Origin: Pelagibacteraceae bacterium AG-464-P07
GTDB lineage: Bacteria > Pseudomonadota > Alphaproteobacteria > Pelagibacterales > Pelagibacteraceae
Length of the DNA: 35,664 bases
Direction of reading: 5' to 3'
NCBI GenBank assembly: GCA_003211695.1
Contig: QCSA01000011.1
Coordinates: forward strand, 1 to 35,664
Shown here: piece after piece, positions 9,433 through 16,897 of the stretch
Position numbering within the stretch: the stretch's first letter is position 1
How the letters are laid out: every line of letters starts with the position of its first letter
The notes under the pieces: generated by a model
Database searches by the model: none
The model's input: the letters and a program-made list of their open reading frames with translations, nothing else
Told to the model about the DNA's origin: nothing
Made by a program: the position numbers and the translations under genes

Positions 9433-10520
9433 CAAGCTGCTTTTTTTAATGAATGTTTTTTCTTATAATTACTTGCAGATCTTCTGATGATGGAAGCTAA
9501 AATTCCTAATCCAACTGCAAGAAAAATGCAAAATAAACCATAAGAAGCTGGAAAAGTATTTGATAATTCTATTAATGATACATACAATTGATTCATTTCA
9601 ACTAGATTTGAACTATTATTATTTAATATATTTTTATGATCTCTAAAAAAAGTATTATAAGCAACTGCAATACCAACTAATAGAAAAAGAATTGCCATTA
9701 AAGTCTTTAACTCTGAGGCTTTCAAATATTCACCAACTTTAATTCCTAGTTGGATTCCAATAATAGAACCAGATATTAATATAATTACCAGAACTATATC
9801 AATCGATTGATAGTTAAAAGCATGCAAGATTGTTACAAAAGCGGTGACAAATATTGTTACAAAAAGAGACGTTCCAGGAACTAATCTTGTTGGCATTCCA
9901 ATAATGTAGATCATTGCTGGTACCAGTAAAAATGCTCCTCCTACCCCCATAATTGATGCAATAAATCCTACTATTAAACCTAAAATTATAGGTGTTAAAG
10001 CACTTTCATACAATTGAGATTTTTTAAACTTCATTCTAAATGGTAATCCGTGTATCCAATAATGAGAATGCAATTTTTTTTTCAAAAAAATCTTTTTTCT
10101 TGCCCTATCTATTTCGGCAACTCCTTCGACCAACATTAAAGTTCCAATTATTGCCAAAACATACATGTAGGATAAAGAAATTATTAAATTTATTTTTCCA
10201 ATTTCTTTAAAATAAGTAAAAGTAAATATTCCTATAATTGTTCCAGCTATCCCACCCAAAACTATCATAAAACCCATTTTGTAATCTAAAGTATTTTTGA
10301 ACCAGTGTGTTAATGAACCTGATGTAGAAGATGCCAAAATGTTGTTGGCTTCATTCGCTACAGCATAAGAAGGAGGGATTCCTAAAAAAATTAAAAAAGG
10401 GGTCATTAAAAAACCACCTCCAACACCAAAGATTCCTGACAAAAAACCTACAATGAAACTTAATAATAATATTATAAATATATTTATTGAGACCTCAGCT
10501 ATTGGTAAATAAATTTCCAT
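9429..10520 (-). CDS. TauE/SafE (TSUP) family permease
   Basis: A 363-residue membrane protein with two internally related halves. Each half begins with the family glycine motif: GFLSGIFGVGGGFLMTP near the N-terminus and GFIASIMGVGGAFLLVP in the middle. TSUP proteins export or import sulfite, sulfoacetate or other sulfur-containing anions; this substrate is unknown. A hydrophilic loop of about 40 residues separates the halves (about 140-180), and the C-terminal tail is basic. It precedes ccdA with a 4-bp overlap, so the two are probably one transcript. That pairing suggests a link to sulfur or thiol chemistry, which is inference only. ATG start; divergent from rpmB. Confidence 0.88.
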   Translation of the reverse strand: MEIYLPIAEVSINIFIILLLSFIVGFLSGIFGVGGGFLMTPFLIFLGIPPSYAVANEANNILASSTSGSLTHWFKNTLDYKMGFMIVLGGIAGTIIGIFTFTYFKEIGKINLIISLSYMYVLAIIGTLMLVEGVAEIDRARKKIFLKKKLHSHYWIHGLPFRMKFKKSQLYESALTPIILGLIVGFIASIMGVGGAFLLVPAMIYIIGMPTRLVPGTSLFVTIFVTAFVTILHAFNYQSIDIVLVIILISGSIIGIQLGIKVGEYLKASELKTLMAILFLLVGIAVAYNTFFRDHKNILNNNSSNLVEMNQLYVSLIELSNTFPASYGLFCIFLAVGLGILASIIRRSASNYKKKHSLKKAAW

Positions 10521-10582
10521 TACATTTATATTTTTTGATAATTAATCCTGTAAAATATTTATGTCAATGTTAATTTATAAAC

Positions 10583-10611
10583 TTGACCTTGATGAAGACA
10601 GCATCTATACC
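10583..10611 (+). promoter_or_regulatory. Putative sigma70 promoter of rpmB
   Basis: TTGACC at 10583-10588 and TATACC at 10606-10611 are separated by exactly 17 bases, a good match to the housekeeping -35/-10 pattern. Transcription would begin about 15 bases before the rpmB ATG at 10633. If correct, the in-frame ATG codons at 10561 and 10567 lie upstream of the transcript and cannot be the start. Assigned by pattern only. Confidence 0.5.
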
Positions 10612-10632
10612 GTCATTCAAAAGAATAGAGTT

Positions 10633-10911
10633 ATGTCAAGAAAATGTGAATTAACGGGAAAATCTCCCCTAAAAGGTCATAAAGTGAGTCATGCCAATAA
10701 TAAAACTAAAAGAAAATTTTTGCCAAACTTAAAAAAAGTCACTTTTGTGAGCAACATATTAAAAAAAAATATTAAATTAAATGTAACAAACTCAGCTTTA
10801 AGATCAGTAGATAAAAAAGGTAGTATAGATTTATTCTTAAAAGATGTAAAATTTGTTAATCTTTCCCCAAGAGTAAAAAAAATAAAAAAATTATTAATAG
10901 CAAAAAAATAG
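10633..10911 (+). CDS. rpmB: Ribosomal protein L28 (bL28)
   Basis: A basic 93-residue 50S subunit protein. The N-terminus [10 protein letters not shown] and the following [16 protein letters not shown] are the standard bL28 signature of alphaproteobacteria. [14 protein letters not shown] and [10 protein letters not shown] complete the family pattern. The frame is open back to an ATG at 10561, but the 24 extra residues match nothing in L28 and contain a good promoter, so I place the start at the ATG at 10633. It lacks the four-cysteine zinc site seen in some bL28. A transporter gene follows 14 bp downstream. Confidence 0.95.
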   Translation: MSRKCELTGKSPLKGHKVSHANNKTKRKFLPNLKKVTFVSNILKKNIKLNVTNSALRSVDKKGSIDLFLKDVKFVNLSPRVKKIKKLLIAKK

Positions 10912-10925
10912 TACAAGGATCACAA

Positions 10926-11502
10926 ATGAACAAGCTGTTCTTGGCGTTATCTTTTTTTATGGGATCCGTTGTATTAGTCTCGAACTATTTAGTTCAATTT
11001 CCAATTAAATATTACGGTTTGGAAGAAATTTTAACTTATGGAGCCTTTAGTTATCCAGTAGCTTTTTTGATTACCGATTTAGCAAACAGAAGATATGGTA
11101 AATTAATTGCAAAAAAAATTATTTATTTTGGGTTTTTATTGGGAGTACTTTTAACACTTTATTTTTCAACAAATTTTTCTGATTTAATTTCAATTAGAAT
11201 TGCAATTGGATCTGGAACAGCTTTTATAACAGCACAACTTATTGATGTGCAAATTTTTGATAAACTTAGGCAAAAAAAAATGGTTTATTGCTCCTCTGAC
11301 TTCATCTTTGGTAGGTTCAACAATTGATACATTTATATTTTTTTCAATTTCCTTTTATGGAACAGGAATAAATTGGATAAGTTTGTCTTTAGGTGATTTG
11401 GTAGTCAAAATTTTTGTGGCATTGCTAATGCTAATACCATTTAGAATTTTGATGTCTTTAATTATAGATGTTTCTTCTCTTAAAAAAACAATTCCAAATT
11501 AA
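10926..11502 (+). pseudogene. VUT-family (queuosine precursor, YhhQ-like) transporter, frameshifted in an A9 tract
   Basis: Membrane protein of the VUT/ECF-like family, which takes up queuosine precursors such as preQ0. Frame one (10926-11327) encodes the N-terminal helices, including TYGAFSYPVAFLITDLANR.YG and TAQLIDVQIFDKL, the family core motif. It then enters nine A bases (11272-11280) and reads out of frame to a stop at 11327. The other frame (visible from 11242, ending 11502) carries the missing C-terminal part: WFIAPLTSSLVGSTIDTFIFF and LGDLVVKIFVALLMLIPFR. Dropping one A joins the two into a normal protein of about 191 residues. The cause may be an extra base in the read, a genuine disruption, or slippage at the tract that restores frame in some transcripts. 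It follows rpmB closely and overlaps the convergent ureohydrolase stop by 4 bp. Confidence 0.85.
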
Positions 11503-12377
11503 TTTTTGATGAATCTATAAGCAAGGATTTTATAAACAAGCTTGGCAGCCAAAAAATTATACATATCAAAACCTTTAATGGGTGCAAGCTCATTTATATC
11601 AGCCCCAACTATTGTAGAATTTTTTGCTGCAATTTTAATTATTTTTATCGTTTCATCCCAAAATAACCCTCCTGGCTCCGGAGTTCCGGTAGCTGCCATG
11701 ACACTTGAATCAAAACCATCAACATCAAATGTTAAATATACCGTCTTGTTTTTAATTAATTTTTTAAATAAATTTAAATTCCATTTATCCTTATCTTTTG
11801 CCCAGAAAATTTTAATTCTTTTATTATTTTTTTTTAAAAAAGAGATTTCCCCAACAGAAATATTTCTAATCCCAAGAGATATTACATTTACATTTTTGTA
11901 ATCTAAACACCTTCTTATTGCCGACGCATGCGAAAATTTATTTTTATTGTAACTTTCTCTTAAATCAGCATGGGCATCAAAATGTAGTAGGCAAACATTT
12001 TTATATCTTTGAACAAAAGGAATAATGCAGCCTGGTGTAATGGAGTGTTCTCCACCCAATACTAAAGGAAAAAGTTTTTGGTTTAATAAGCTATTATTTA
12101 TTTTAGCAATTTGATTTATAGCGTCTTTTATATTTTTCTTTATAGGAAATGGTTTGATGGTTTTTATTCCAATTTTTTTATAGGGTTCACAATTTAAATC
12201 TTCATCAAATAATTCTACTTGATGAGAAGCTTTTATAATTTCTTTTGGGCCATTTTTTGTTCCCAAACCATAGCTTACGGTTTTTTCTAAACCAAAAGGT
12301 ACAATCACGGCTTTTACTTTGCCACTAAACTTATTATCAGTTCCTAAAAAACCTTTTTTATTTGATAAATATTTCAA
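11499..12377 (-). CDS. speB: Agmatinase/ureohydrolase family protein
   Basis: A 292-residue arginase-superfamily enzyme that hydrolyses a guanidino group to an amine and urea with a dimanganese centre. All metal ligands are visible: H111 in GGEHSIT, D134, H136 and D138 in HFDAHADLR, and D218 and D220 in TFDVDGFDSS. ATGTPEPGG, the agmatinase-like substrate loop, follows. The gene is third in a minus-strand operon after a PLP decarboxylase and a deoxyhypusine-synthase-like gene, so the substrate is likely agmatine or a bis-guanidino polyamine intermediate. The only plausible start is a TTG at 12377, 3 bp after the preceding stop; no ATG occurs until deep in the domain. Confidence 0.88.
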   Translation of the reverse strand: MKYLSNKKGFLGTDNKFSGKVKAVIVPFGLEKTVSYGLGTKNGPKEIIKASHQVELFDEDLNCEPYKKIGIKTIKPFPIKKNIKDAINQIAKINNSLLNQKLFPLVLGGEHSITPGCIIPFVQRYKNVCLLHFDAHADLRESYNKNKFSHASAIRRCLDYKNVNVISLGIRNISVGEISFLKKNNKRIKIFWAKDKDKWNLNLFKKLIKNKTVYLTFDVDGFDSSVMAATGTPEPGGLFWDETIKIIKIAAKNSTIVGADINELAPIKGFDMYNFLAAKLVYKILAYRFIKN

Positions 12378-12380
12378 TTT

Positions 12381-13424
12381 TTATCCGAATAACTTTGAGA
12401 AATTTTTTCTTTCTCGTTGCTTCCAATATCCTCGGTGATATGCATCACTTGCAATTAAAGGTAGAATGCTTGTTGCCTCTGCAAAAACCATTTGTTCTTT
12501 AGAAATGTTAACTTTACCCCAAGAACTTGCTTCTTTTAGAGTTGAACTGCTACAAGCACCATCTCTGGTATCAGCAACAGTTATTTGTACTGCATATTTA
12601 TGCATGTCTACCTTTTTACCTAATAGTTCGGCACAAATAACCGTATCTTGAATAAAATTTTTTGGAACCCCTCCACCAATCATTAATAACCCTGAAGTTT
12701 TTGATTTAATCTTTATTTCAGTAAGTTCCCTAAATTCTCTTACTGAATCAATGGTTAAATGATTATTTGGATTTTTTTCTTGATGCATTACCAAACCAAA
12801 TCCTGCACTCGAGTCTGTAAACGCTGGACAAAAAATTGGGATATTATTTTCATAAGCAGTCTCAATAAGGGAATTTTTCTTTTTTGAATTACTTTTTAAA
12901 TATTTACCAATTTCTCTTATAAACTCTCTAGATGTATAAGCTTTTGGGCTCAGGTTATCAGCAATTTCACAAATGGTTTTATCACAAATTTGTAATTGTT
13001 TCTCATCAATATAAGTATCATAAATTCTATCAATTCGATTATCTCGAAGTTCAGTATCATCTTGAAATTGAGAACCTTGATAATGTTTGAATCCCAAAGC
13101 TTCAAAAAAATCCATATCGATTATAGAAGCCCCAGTTGCAACTATAGCATCCACCATATTGTACTTAGCTAAATCTGAGTAAATTTGCATACAGCCCCCC
13201 GCAGAAGTTGATCCGGCAAGTGTTAAAAAAATTGAACATTCTTTATCTTTAAGCATTTCACCGAATATTTCTGAAGCCTTAGCTGTATCTCTGGAAGCAA
13301 AAGACATTTTGCTCATTGAGTCAATAATTTTTCTGGAATCAAAAGATGTAATATCTATATGTTCAACTGGCTTATCTAAAAAGTTTTTTTTATTATGACC
13401 AATCTTCGATTTTGAATTGAGCAT
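12381..13424 (-). CDS. Deoxyhypusine-synthase-like polyamine synthase
   Basis: A 347-residue NAD-dependent enzyme of the deoxyhypusine synthase fold, with TLAGSTSAGG, VATGASIIDMDFFEALG, FCPAFTDSSAGFG and MIGGGVPKNFI. The catalytic lysine is kept at K304 in SSWGK, the residue that forms the enzyme-imine intermediate in DHS. Bacteria have no eIF5A to modify. Bacterial members transfer the aminobutyl group to a small amine, giving homospermidine from putrescine/spermidine or a bis-guanidino analogue from agmatine. Which reaction applies here cannot be read from the sequence. The start overlaps the decarboxylase stop by one base, and a ureohydrolase follows 3 bp after the stop, so this is one polyamine operon. 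Confidence 0.88.
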   Translation of the reverse strand: MLNSKSKIGHNKKNFLDKPVEHIDITSFDSRKIIDSMSKMSFASRDTAKASEIFGEMLKDKECSIFLTLAGSTSAGGCMQIYSDLAKYNMVDAIVATGASIIDMDFFEALGFKHYQGSQFQDDTELRDNRIDRIYDTYIDEKQLQICDKTICEIADNLSPKAYTSREFIREIGKYLKSNSKKKNSLIETAYENNIPIFCPAFTDSSAGFGLVMHQEKNPNNHLTIDSVREFRELTEIKIKSKTSGLLMIGGGVPKNFIQDTVICAELLGKKVDMHKYAVQITVADTRDGACSSSTLKEASSWGKVNISKEQMVFAEATSILPLIASDAYHRGYWKQRERKNFSKLFG

Positions 13425-14602
13425 TAGGCAACAAGATATTTTTTGGCATCTTCTTTTTCATACATCGATATTATTGCCTTGTCTTCTACTTCAAATATTT
13501 GATCAGAAAAAAATCCATTAAATTTTGTTCTAAACGTAATGCCATAAGCACCAAGTTGTCCTAATTCTATGTAATCACCCTCTTTAATATTGTTTGGTAG
13601 TATAAAAGGGCCCTTCATGTAATCCATACTATCACATGTTGGACCATAAAAATTAAATGCCGTAAGTTTTTTTGAAATTATTCTTCCATTAGGAATCATT
13701 CTAGCTGGAAATACAATATTTGGAAAGCCAGCATCAAATAAACTTCCATAAGTTCCATCATTGATATAAAGTTTTTGTTTCTTTCTTAAAACTACTTTAA
13801 CAATTGTGGATCCACTTTCCGCAACCAAAGCTCTTCCTGGCTCGCACATTAATATTGGTTGCTTTTCTAATTTTAGATTAGCTAAAGCTTTTTTTATTTC
13901 GAATATATAATTACTCAATGATTGCGGTCTCAAATCAGGATAAATTGTTGGAAAACCTCCTCCAATATCTATAAAATCTGGGATTATATTTGTTTTTTTT
14001 ATTATGTTTCTAATTTCACCAATACCTTTTGTATATGATATTGGGTGCATGCATTGAGAACCTACGTGAAAACTTAATCCTACTTTTGCAGAATGATCTT
14101 TTGTTAGTCTGAAAAGACCTAAAGCTTCAGAACTAAGTGCGCCGAACTTTTTTGATAAATCAATTTCTGCATGTTCATTGGAAATAGAAATTCTAACAAA
14201 TAAATTTAAATCTTGAGCATTGTCTGTAGCTTCAATTATTTTTAATAATTCATCTTTAGTATCTAGAGCAAAGTTTTTAATATTGTAGTTAAAGTATGCC
14301 TCTCTAATATGCTCCCTGCTTTTAATAGTATTCATATAAAAGCATTCTGCATCAGGAACATTTTTTTTGATTATTTTAATTTCTTCTATGGAGGCAATAT
14401 CAAATTTATCAATTCCACCTTTTTTTATTTCTTTTATGACTTCTTCATGTGGATTGGTTTTAACTGCGTACAGTACTTTTCCAGGAAAATTTTTAGTAAA
14501 CCAGTTACTAGCTGTCTTGATAGAGTTTTTTCTTATACAGTAAATTGGATCTACAGGCTTTAATTCATTAACTATTTCGTCAACGTTTTCAAACTTCTGC
14601 AT
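13424..14602 (-). CDS. Fold III PLP decarboxylase, ornithine/lysine type
   Basis: A 392-residue alanine-racemase-fold decarboxylase. PLP-binding lysine K48 sits in YAVKTNP; H179 in FHVGSQC, the glycine loop GGGFPT at 214-219 and E254 in CEPGRA bind cofactor. C323, D324 and D327 in GPTCDSMD are the catalytic and substrate-recognition pair of ornithine decarboxylases. The length suits ODC or lysine/ornithine decarboxylase and is far short of the roughly 630-residue biosynthetic arginine decarboxylase SpeA. It would supply putrescine (or cadaverine) to the DHS-like enzyme downstream. A ureohydrolase in the same operon leaves open a guanidino substrate. It starts at ATG 14602 behind an unusually strong Shine-Dalgarno. 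First gene of the operon, divergent from regA. Confidence 0.9.
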   Translation of the reverse strand: MQKFENVDEIVNELKPVDPIYCIRKNSIKTASNWFTKNFPGKVLYAVKTNPHEEVIKEIKKGGIDKFDIASIEEIKIIKKNVPDAECFYMNTIKSREHIREAYFNYNIKNFALDTKDELLKIIEATDNAQDLNLFVRISISNEHAEIDLSKKFGALSSEALGLFRLTKDHSAKVGLSFHVGSQCMHPISYTKGIGEIRNIIKKTNIIPDFIDIGGGFPTIYPDLRPQSLSNYIFEIKKALANLKLEKQPILMCEPGRALVAESGSTIVKVVLRKKQKLYINDGTYGSLFDAGFPNIVFPARMIPNGRIISKKLTAFNFYGPTCDSMDYMKGPFILPNNIKEGDYIELGQLGAYGITFRTKFNGFFSDQIFEVEDKAIISMYEKEDAKKYLVA

Positions 14603-14609
14603 CTCATAT

Positions 14610-14616
14610 GCCCCCT
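14610..14616 (-). promoter_or_regulatory. Strong Shine-Dalgarno of the decarboxylase gene
   Basis: Read on the minus strand, AGGGGGC lies 7 bases before the ATG at 14602. It is a G-rich run in a window where most genes have no recognisable ribosome binding site. It supports this start and suggests efficient translation of the polyamine operon. The 180-bp divergent spacer with regA (14603-14782) holds no other element I can assign with confidence. Confidence 0.55.
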
Positions 14617-14782
14617 AAAAAAAGTTACACTAAAGTATCTTAAAAAATTTATTAAAATTTTTCTCTTTTTTTTCCAATTAAAGTAATAGTTGCTCAATGT
14701 AAAGAAAAAATTTTAGCCTTGGGTTGGGGATAAATATTTCTATTTACGAACCGATATGAGTTAAAGTAATATAATTTGTCAA

Positions 14783-15340
14783 ATGGTCGAAATAATTAAA
14801 AGAATAAGCGATTTTCAAGATAAATCGCTACTTATCGTAGATGATGATAACCCTTTTAGGGATAGATTGGCTCGTTCTATGGAAAAAAAAGGATTCAAAG
14901 TTACGCAAGCCGAAAGTGTAAAATCTGCTATTCAGAAAGCTAGAGAAAATAAACCCGCATTTGCAGTGATTGATTTAAGGTTGGGAGATGGAAATGGACT
15001 GGAGGTTGTAAACGAGATTCAGAAATCAAAAAAAGAAAGTAGAATCATTATGCTCACAGGTTATGGAAATATCCCAACAACAGTAGCTGCTATTAAGGCT
15101 GGAGCAATCGACTACCTTGCTAAACCAGCAGATGCAGAAGATATAGAAACGGCCCTATTAGCTGATCCTAATAAAAAGGCCTATCCGCCAGATGATCCAA
15201 TGTCTGCTGATCGAGTAAAATGGGAACATATTCACAGGATATTTGAATTGTGTAATAGAAATGTTTCAGAAACTGCTAGACGTTTAAAAATGCATCGAAG
15301 GACTCTTCAAAGAATATTATCCAAGAAATCACCTAGATAA
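14783..15340 (+). CDS. regA: ActR/RegA-type redox response regulator
   Basis: A 185-residue two-component regulator of the RegA/PrrA/ActR family, which controls redox-dependent genes with the kinase RegB in alphaproteobacteria. The receiver domain (about 14-125) has the acidic pocket IVDDDNP, phospho-acceptor D64 in VIDLRLGDG, T/S in MLTGYG and K in YLAKPAD. After a short proline-containing linker (YPPDDPMSADRVKWEHI), the C-terminal Fis-like helix-turn-helix reads CNRNVSETARRLKMHRRTLQRIL, which is characteristic of this family. The kinase gene is not in the window. Its last 8 bases overlap the end of convergent bioY. A TATAAT-like box (14770-14775) lies just upstream, but without a good -35. 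Confidence 0.93.
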   Translation: MVEIIKRISDFQDKSLLIVDDDNPFRDRLARSMEKKGFKVTQAESVKSAIQKARENKPAFAVIDLRLGDGNGLEVVNEIQKSKKESRIIMLTGYGNIPTTVAAIKAGAIDYLAKPADAEDIETALLADPNKKAYPPDDPMSADRVKWEHIHRIFELCNRNVSETARRLKMHRRTLQRILSKKSPR

Positions 15341-15884
15341 TTTTTTTTAATTTCTTAATGTAAGGAGATAAAATTACAAGAAGCAATAATTTAAATAATT
15401 CTGCTAGCAAAAAGGGTTGAGCTCCAAATTTATAAATTGGTTTGTCCCAACCAATTAAATAACCTAGCCACAGTAAACCAAATATATAAATGAAACTTAC
15501 TGCAAACAATAGTTTAATAAAAATATATATAAAATTTTTTTCATATTTAAAATAACCTGCTAAAGAAACTGCTATTAAAAATCCAATAAGGTAACCCATT
15601 GTAGGACCGGCAAAATATATGAGACCAATTCCTTTTTCCGGTGAATTAGCAAATACTGGTAAACCAATAATTCCTTCAAATAAATATAAACTCACTGTAA
15701 GTAAACCAATTTTATAACCAAATGCCATACCAAGAAACAACACAACAAAGGTTTGCATCGTCATTGGTACCGGGTAAAAAGGAATTTTAATCTTCGCAGA
15801 AATTGTTAAAAGCAAAGTTCCTAATATTGTTATTGTTGCGATTTTAACAAGTTTGCCTATTTGGTATTTATTTACCGCTTCCAT
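15333..15884 (-). CDS. bioY: Biotin transporter BioY (ECF S component)
   Basis: A 183-residue membrane protein with six hydrophobic helices, the substrate-binding component of biotin uptake. Family motifs are PVPMTMQTFVVLFLG in the first part, YLFEGIIGLPVFA, and the glycine-rich GPTMGYLIGFLIA. No bioM/bioN energy-coupling genes are adjacent, so it either uses a shared ECF module encoded elsewhere or works alone, as reported for some solitary BioY. No biotin synthesis genes are seen in this window. ATG start at 15884; 31 bp separate it from the stop of the upstream ABC ATPase gene on the same strand. Confidence 0.92.
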   Translation of the reverse strand: MEAVNKYQIGKLVKIATITILGTLLLTISAKIKIPFYPVPMTMQTFVVLFLGMAFGYKIGLLTVSLYLFEGIIGLPVFANSPEKGIGLIYFAGPTMGYLIGFLIAVSLAGYFKYEKNFIYIFIKLLFAVSFIYIFGLLWLGYLIGWDKPIYKFGAQPFLLAELFKLLLLVILSPYIKKLKKII

Positions 15885-15915
15885 AATTAATTATTATAAC
15901 CACCTTATAAGAAAT

Positions 15916-16845
15916 CTAGTTTTTTGTTAACTGAATAAATACGTTTTCTAAATTGCCATCATCAGTTGATATGTCAATTATTTCAACACCTTCATTTTTA
16001 ATTATACCAATTATATCTTCAATTTTATGTTTATTTCTTTCATAAGTTATTGTTATTTCATTGCTTAAATTTGAAGTAAAGGAAAGACCGCTCATTTTTT
16101 TTTGAGACAAATCCATTGGTTTATTGACTTTAAATATAATTTTTTTTGTTTTAATTCTATTAAGTAAATTTTTTGTTGTATCAAGTGCGACAAGATTTCC
16201 TTTATTTAAAATTGCAATTCTGTCGCTCATTTCTTGGGCTTCAATCAAATTGTGTGTTGTTAATAAGATAGTTACACCTTGTTTATTTAAATTCTTTACA
16301 TTTTCCCATAAGTTTTGTCTTAACTCCACATCAACTCCTGCTGTCGGTTCATCCAAAACTAAAATAGGGGGTTGATGTACCATTGCTTTAGCGATTAACA
16401 ATCTTCTTTTCATTCCACCTGACAAACTTCTCGAATAACTTTCAGCTTGTTTTTCAAGAGATACCATTTTTAGTATAATATCAGTTATTCTTTTTTTTTT
16501 AGGAACACCATAAAGTCCAGCTTGAAGTTCAAGAAGTTTTCTAGGACTAAAGAAAGCATCAAGATTTACTTCTTGAGGAACAATTCCAATTGAAGCTCTT
16601 ACTTGTCTTGGATTTTTGTCTACATCAAATCCCCAAACATTTACGCTACCCTTTGTTTTGATAACTGTACCAGCTAAAATATTTATAAAAGTGGTTTTGC
16701 CAGCACCGTTAGGGCCAAGAAGCCCAAATATTTCTCCTTCTTTCACCTCTAAGTTTAATTCGTTTAAAGCTACAACTGAATTAGTAGAATTTTTTGCATA
16801 AATTTTTGTTAATCGATTTACTGAAACAGCATTTTTTTTTGTCAT
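15916..16845 (-). CDS. ABC transporter ATP-binding protein (ABC-2 type), no permease nearby
   Basis: A 309-residue ATPase of the multidrug/polysaccharide export type. The Walker A motif is GPNGAGKT at 44-51, the Q-loop follows GIVPQEV, the signature is LSGGM at 141-145, Walker B is ILVLDEP at 161-167, and the switch histidine lies in LTTHNL. The C-terminal 80 residues resemble the small accessory domain found on NodI/CcmA-like ATPases. The usual ABC-2 permease gene is not adjacent: bioY lies downstream and polA is divergent. The partner must be elsewhere or the neighbourhood has been rearranged. Substrate unknown. ATG start. Confidence 0.9.
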   Translation of the reverse strand: MTKKNAVSVNRLTKIYAKNSTNSVVALNELNLEVKEGEIFGLLGPNGAGKTTFINILAGTVIKTKGSVNVWGFDVDKNPRQVRASIGIVPQEVNLDAFFSPRKLLELQAGLYGVPKKKRITDIILKMVSLEKQAESYSRSLSGGMKRRLLIAKAMVHQPPILVLDEPTAGVDVELRQNLWENVKNLNKQGVTILLTTHNLIEAQEMSDRIAILNKGNLVALDTTKNLLNRIKTKKIIFKVNKPMDLSQKKMSGLSFTSNLSNEITITYERNKHKIEDIIGIIKNEGVEIIDISTDDGNLENVFIQLTKN

Positions 16846-16897
16846 AAATATTTTAAAACAAATACAACACTTATTTAATTTAGGATAATATTATTTT

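Noticed and set aside
11242..11502. An independent 86-residue protein downstream of the VUT N-terminal part
   Set aside because: Its first residues overlap the upstream frame out of phase, and the rest is the expected C-terminal half of the same transporter, so it is one frameshifted gene.
14603..14782. A structured leader (such as a speF-type element) upstream of the decarboxylase
   Set aside because: Alphaproteobacterial ornithine decarboxylase genes can carry a conserved leader RNA. This 180-bp spacer is nearly all A/T, and I could not find convincing paired helices or a small leader gene. A covariance-model search would decide.
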